Source: Girardinichthys multiradiatus
Lineage: Eukaryota > Chordata > Actinopteri > Cyprinodontiformes > Goodeidae
Assembly (NCBI RefSeq): GCF_021462225.1
Contig: NC_061818.1
Coordinates: 13,055,276 to 13,119,275 of the forward strand
DNA: 64,000 nt
Direction: 5' to 3'
Shown: positions 62,938 through 64,000 of the stretch, piece by piece
Position numbering within the stretch: the stretch's first letter is position 1
Layout: each line of letters opens with the position of its first letter
The notes under the pieces: generated by a model
What the model was told of the DNA's origin: nothing
Database searches by the model: none
Seen by the model: only the letters and a program-made list of their open reading frames with translations
Translations under genes and position numbers: made by a program

Positions 62938-63900
62938 TATATAAACAACAACTTTCAATTTTAAGATAGATGCTATTCGTCACCAGGTCATCTACCGTCT
63001 AAAGACCCCTGAGGACTTAAGGCAGTGTCCCGTGAGTTTGCAGGGCTGGCACGCCACAGAGTTTTTCTTAAAGCTGTGGGTGCAATTGACGGCTGCCATA
63101 TCCGCATCAGGTGTCCAAGCAGCCCTGATGGTCAGTGCTACAGGACCAGAAAACTCTTCCCTTCCATAATCCTGCAAGCAGTTTCTGACCATTGGAGCCA
63201 TTTTATTGACACGTATGTGGGCTGGCCTGGGTCAGTGCATGACTCTAGGGTGCTTCGCCACAGCCCACTGTACAGTTTATCCTCCTCCAGGGCATTTTAT
63301 CCTTGGTGATGGAGGGTACCCATGCCTCCAATATCCACTCCCCCTCATCACTCCCTACAAGAGGACAAGACATGGTGTGGGAGCCCAGCGCTTTAACAGC
63401 CATCATTCCAGAAACACGCTCTATAACAGAGCCTGTTTTTGGAATGAAGAAAACCAGATTCAGGGCCATCTCCCTGCAAGCGCTGGAGGTGCACGACACC
63501 TTTGTACCTCACGTAAGTTTTGACCTAGATCCATTTTATATATACATTATACATAATATATACACATACACACATATGCACCCTCTTTTAAATTGTTTTC
63601 AGGTCATAACAGCATGCACCATCATCCACAACATCTGCCTTGGTGCTGGGGATGTCATGGCCCCAGAGGATGACCCAGAGGAGACTGTAGAAGAGGATGA
63701 GGGTGAGGTTTGGACTGAGGCAGTCAGCGTTGCTCTCTGGCAGAACCAGCTTTCAGCTGAGGTGTCCACCCTGGAGGAGGTACCACCAGAACATGACTAC
63801 TGTGTCCAGCCAAGTATAATATTATAGATGTGATTCATTTTTGAGGGGTATGACTAATTGTAATATTTTTTGAGAACCATCTTCTAATTCTGCATTTTTC
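62370..63900 (+). pseudogene. PIF/Harbinger transposon with damaged nuclease gene
   Basis: The transposase is a HARBI1-like DDE nuclease. Visible blocks: VGAIDGCHIRIRCP (first Asp, about 63,077-63,118), YVGWPGSVHDSRVLRHSPLY (second Asp, about 63,214-63,272), HFILGDGGYPCLQYPLPLITPY (about 63,291-63,355) and RSITEPVFGMKKTRFRAI (Glu, about 63,418-63,470). A GT-AG intron of 90 bp (63,513-63,602) joins FVPH to VITACTIIHNICLGAG. The acidic tail ends at a stop at 63,825-63,827. Two frameshifts (between about 63,270 and 63,370) and loss of the first third disable it. Upstream, a CATCCTTCGAAGGCC string (62,381) may mark the terminus, and an ATGGCGGACCATAGC start (62,587) may be a relic of the accessory gene. 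Both are tentative. A long AT repeat interrupts the element. Confidence 0.8.
62831..62942. repeat. (TA)n microsatellite with GATA interruption
   Basis: About 110 bases of TA dinucleotides, interrupted by (GATA)3 near 62,882-62,894. Preceded by CTAACCCTAACCCC, two telomere-like units. Confidence 0.95.
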
Positions 63901-64000
63901 CGATTACCTCTTAGTGATGTAGCAGCCGTCAATTCAGCCAGCCCTTTAAACCCACTTGATGGACGATACCGTGGACAGCGGAGAGAGACATCACAAACAT
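63901..64000. other. Right edge, probably end of the Harbinger element
   Basis: The last 100 bases carry no recognised feature. The element's right terminus may lie beyond the window. Confidence 0.3.

Overview
The window looks like nuclear DNA of a teleost fish. It has multi-exon vertebrate genes with GT-AG introns, a very high density of fish-type Tc1-like transposon remnants, tRNA-derived SINEs, an RTE-type LINE, a PIF/Harbinger element and long microsatellites. I infer a percomorph (possibly cyprinodontiform) from the repeat families. The species cannot be fixed from sequence alone.

Layout. Positions 1 to about 30,000 are a gene desert: I found no convincing exon there, only degenerate Tc1-like copies, a SINE, a solo LTR, a broken LINE, simple repeats and unrecognised sequence. 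From 30,041 to 59,354 four genes lie head-to-tail on the minus strand. In transcription order they are foxred2 (9 coding exons, 685 aa, ER-lumen flavoprotein), ankrd54 (8 coding exons, 322 aa, ankyrin adaptor), hmgxb4 (12 coding exons plus a predicted non-coding first exon, 587 aa, HMG-box nuclear protein) and a GIMAP/AIG1-type gene (3 exons, 345 aa). I rebuilt each spliced frame by hand from exon edges, splice signals and phase, and each stays open to one stop. The human orthologues FOXRED2, HMGXB4 and ANKRD54 all lie in 22q12-q13, so the block is conserved synteny in compact form. Positions 59,355 to 64,000 hold the foxred2 upstream region, a 20-bp minisatellite and a damaged PIF/Harbinger element.

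The genes show no shared pathway; they are neighbours by synteny, and each seems to have its own promoter. The most unusual items are: a GIMAP-like protein whose nucleotide-binding motifs are all altered (a predicted pseudo-GTPase) but which keeps a glycine-zipper membrane tail; a 1,604-bp fold-back Tc1-like element in ankrd54 intron 1 with two 713-bp arms that are nearly identical; a 108-bp higher-order minisatellite beside an hmgxb4 exon; and nested transposons in which the target-site duplications can still be read.
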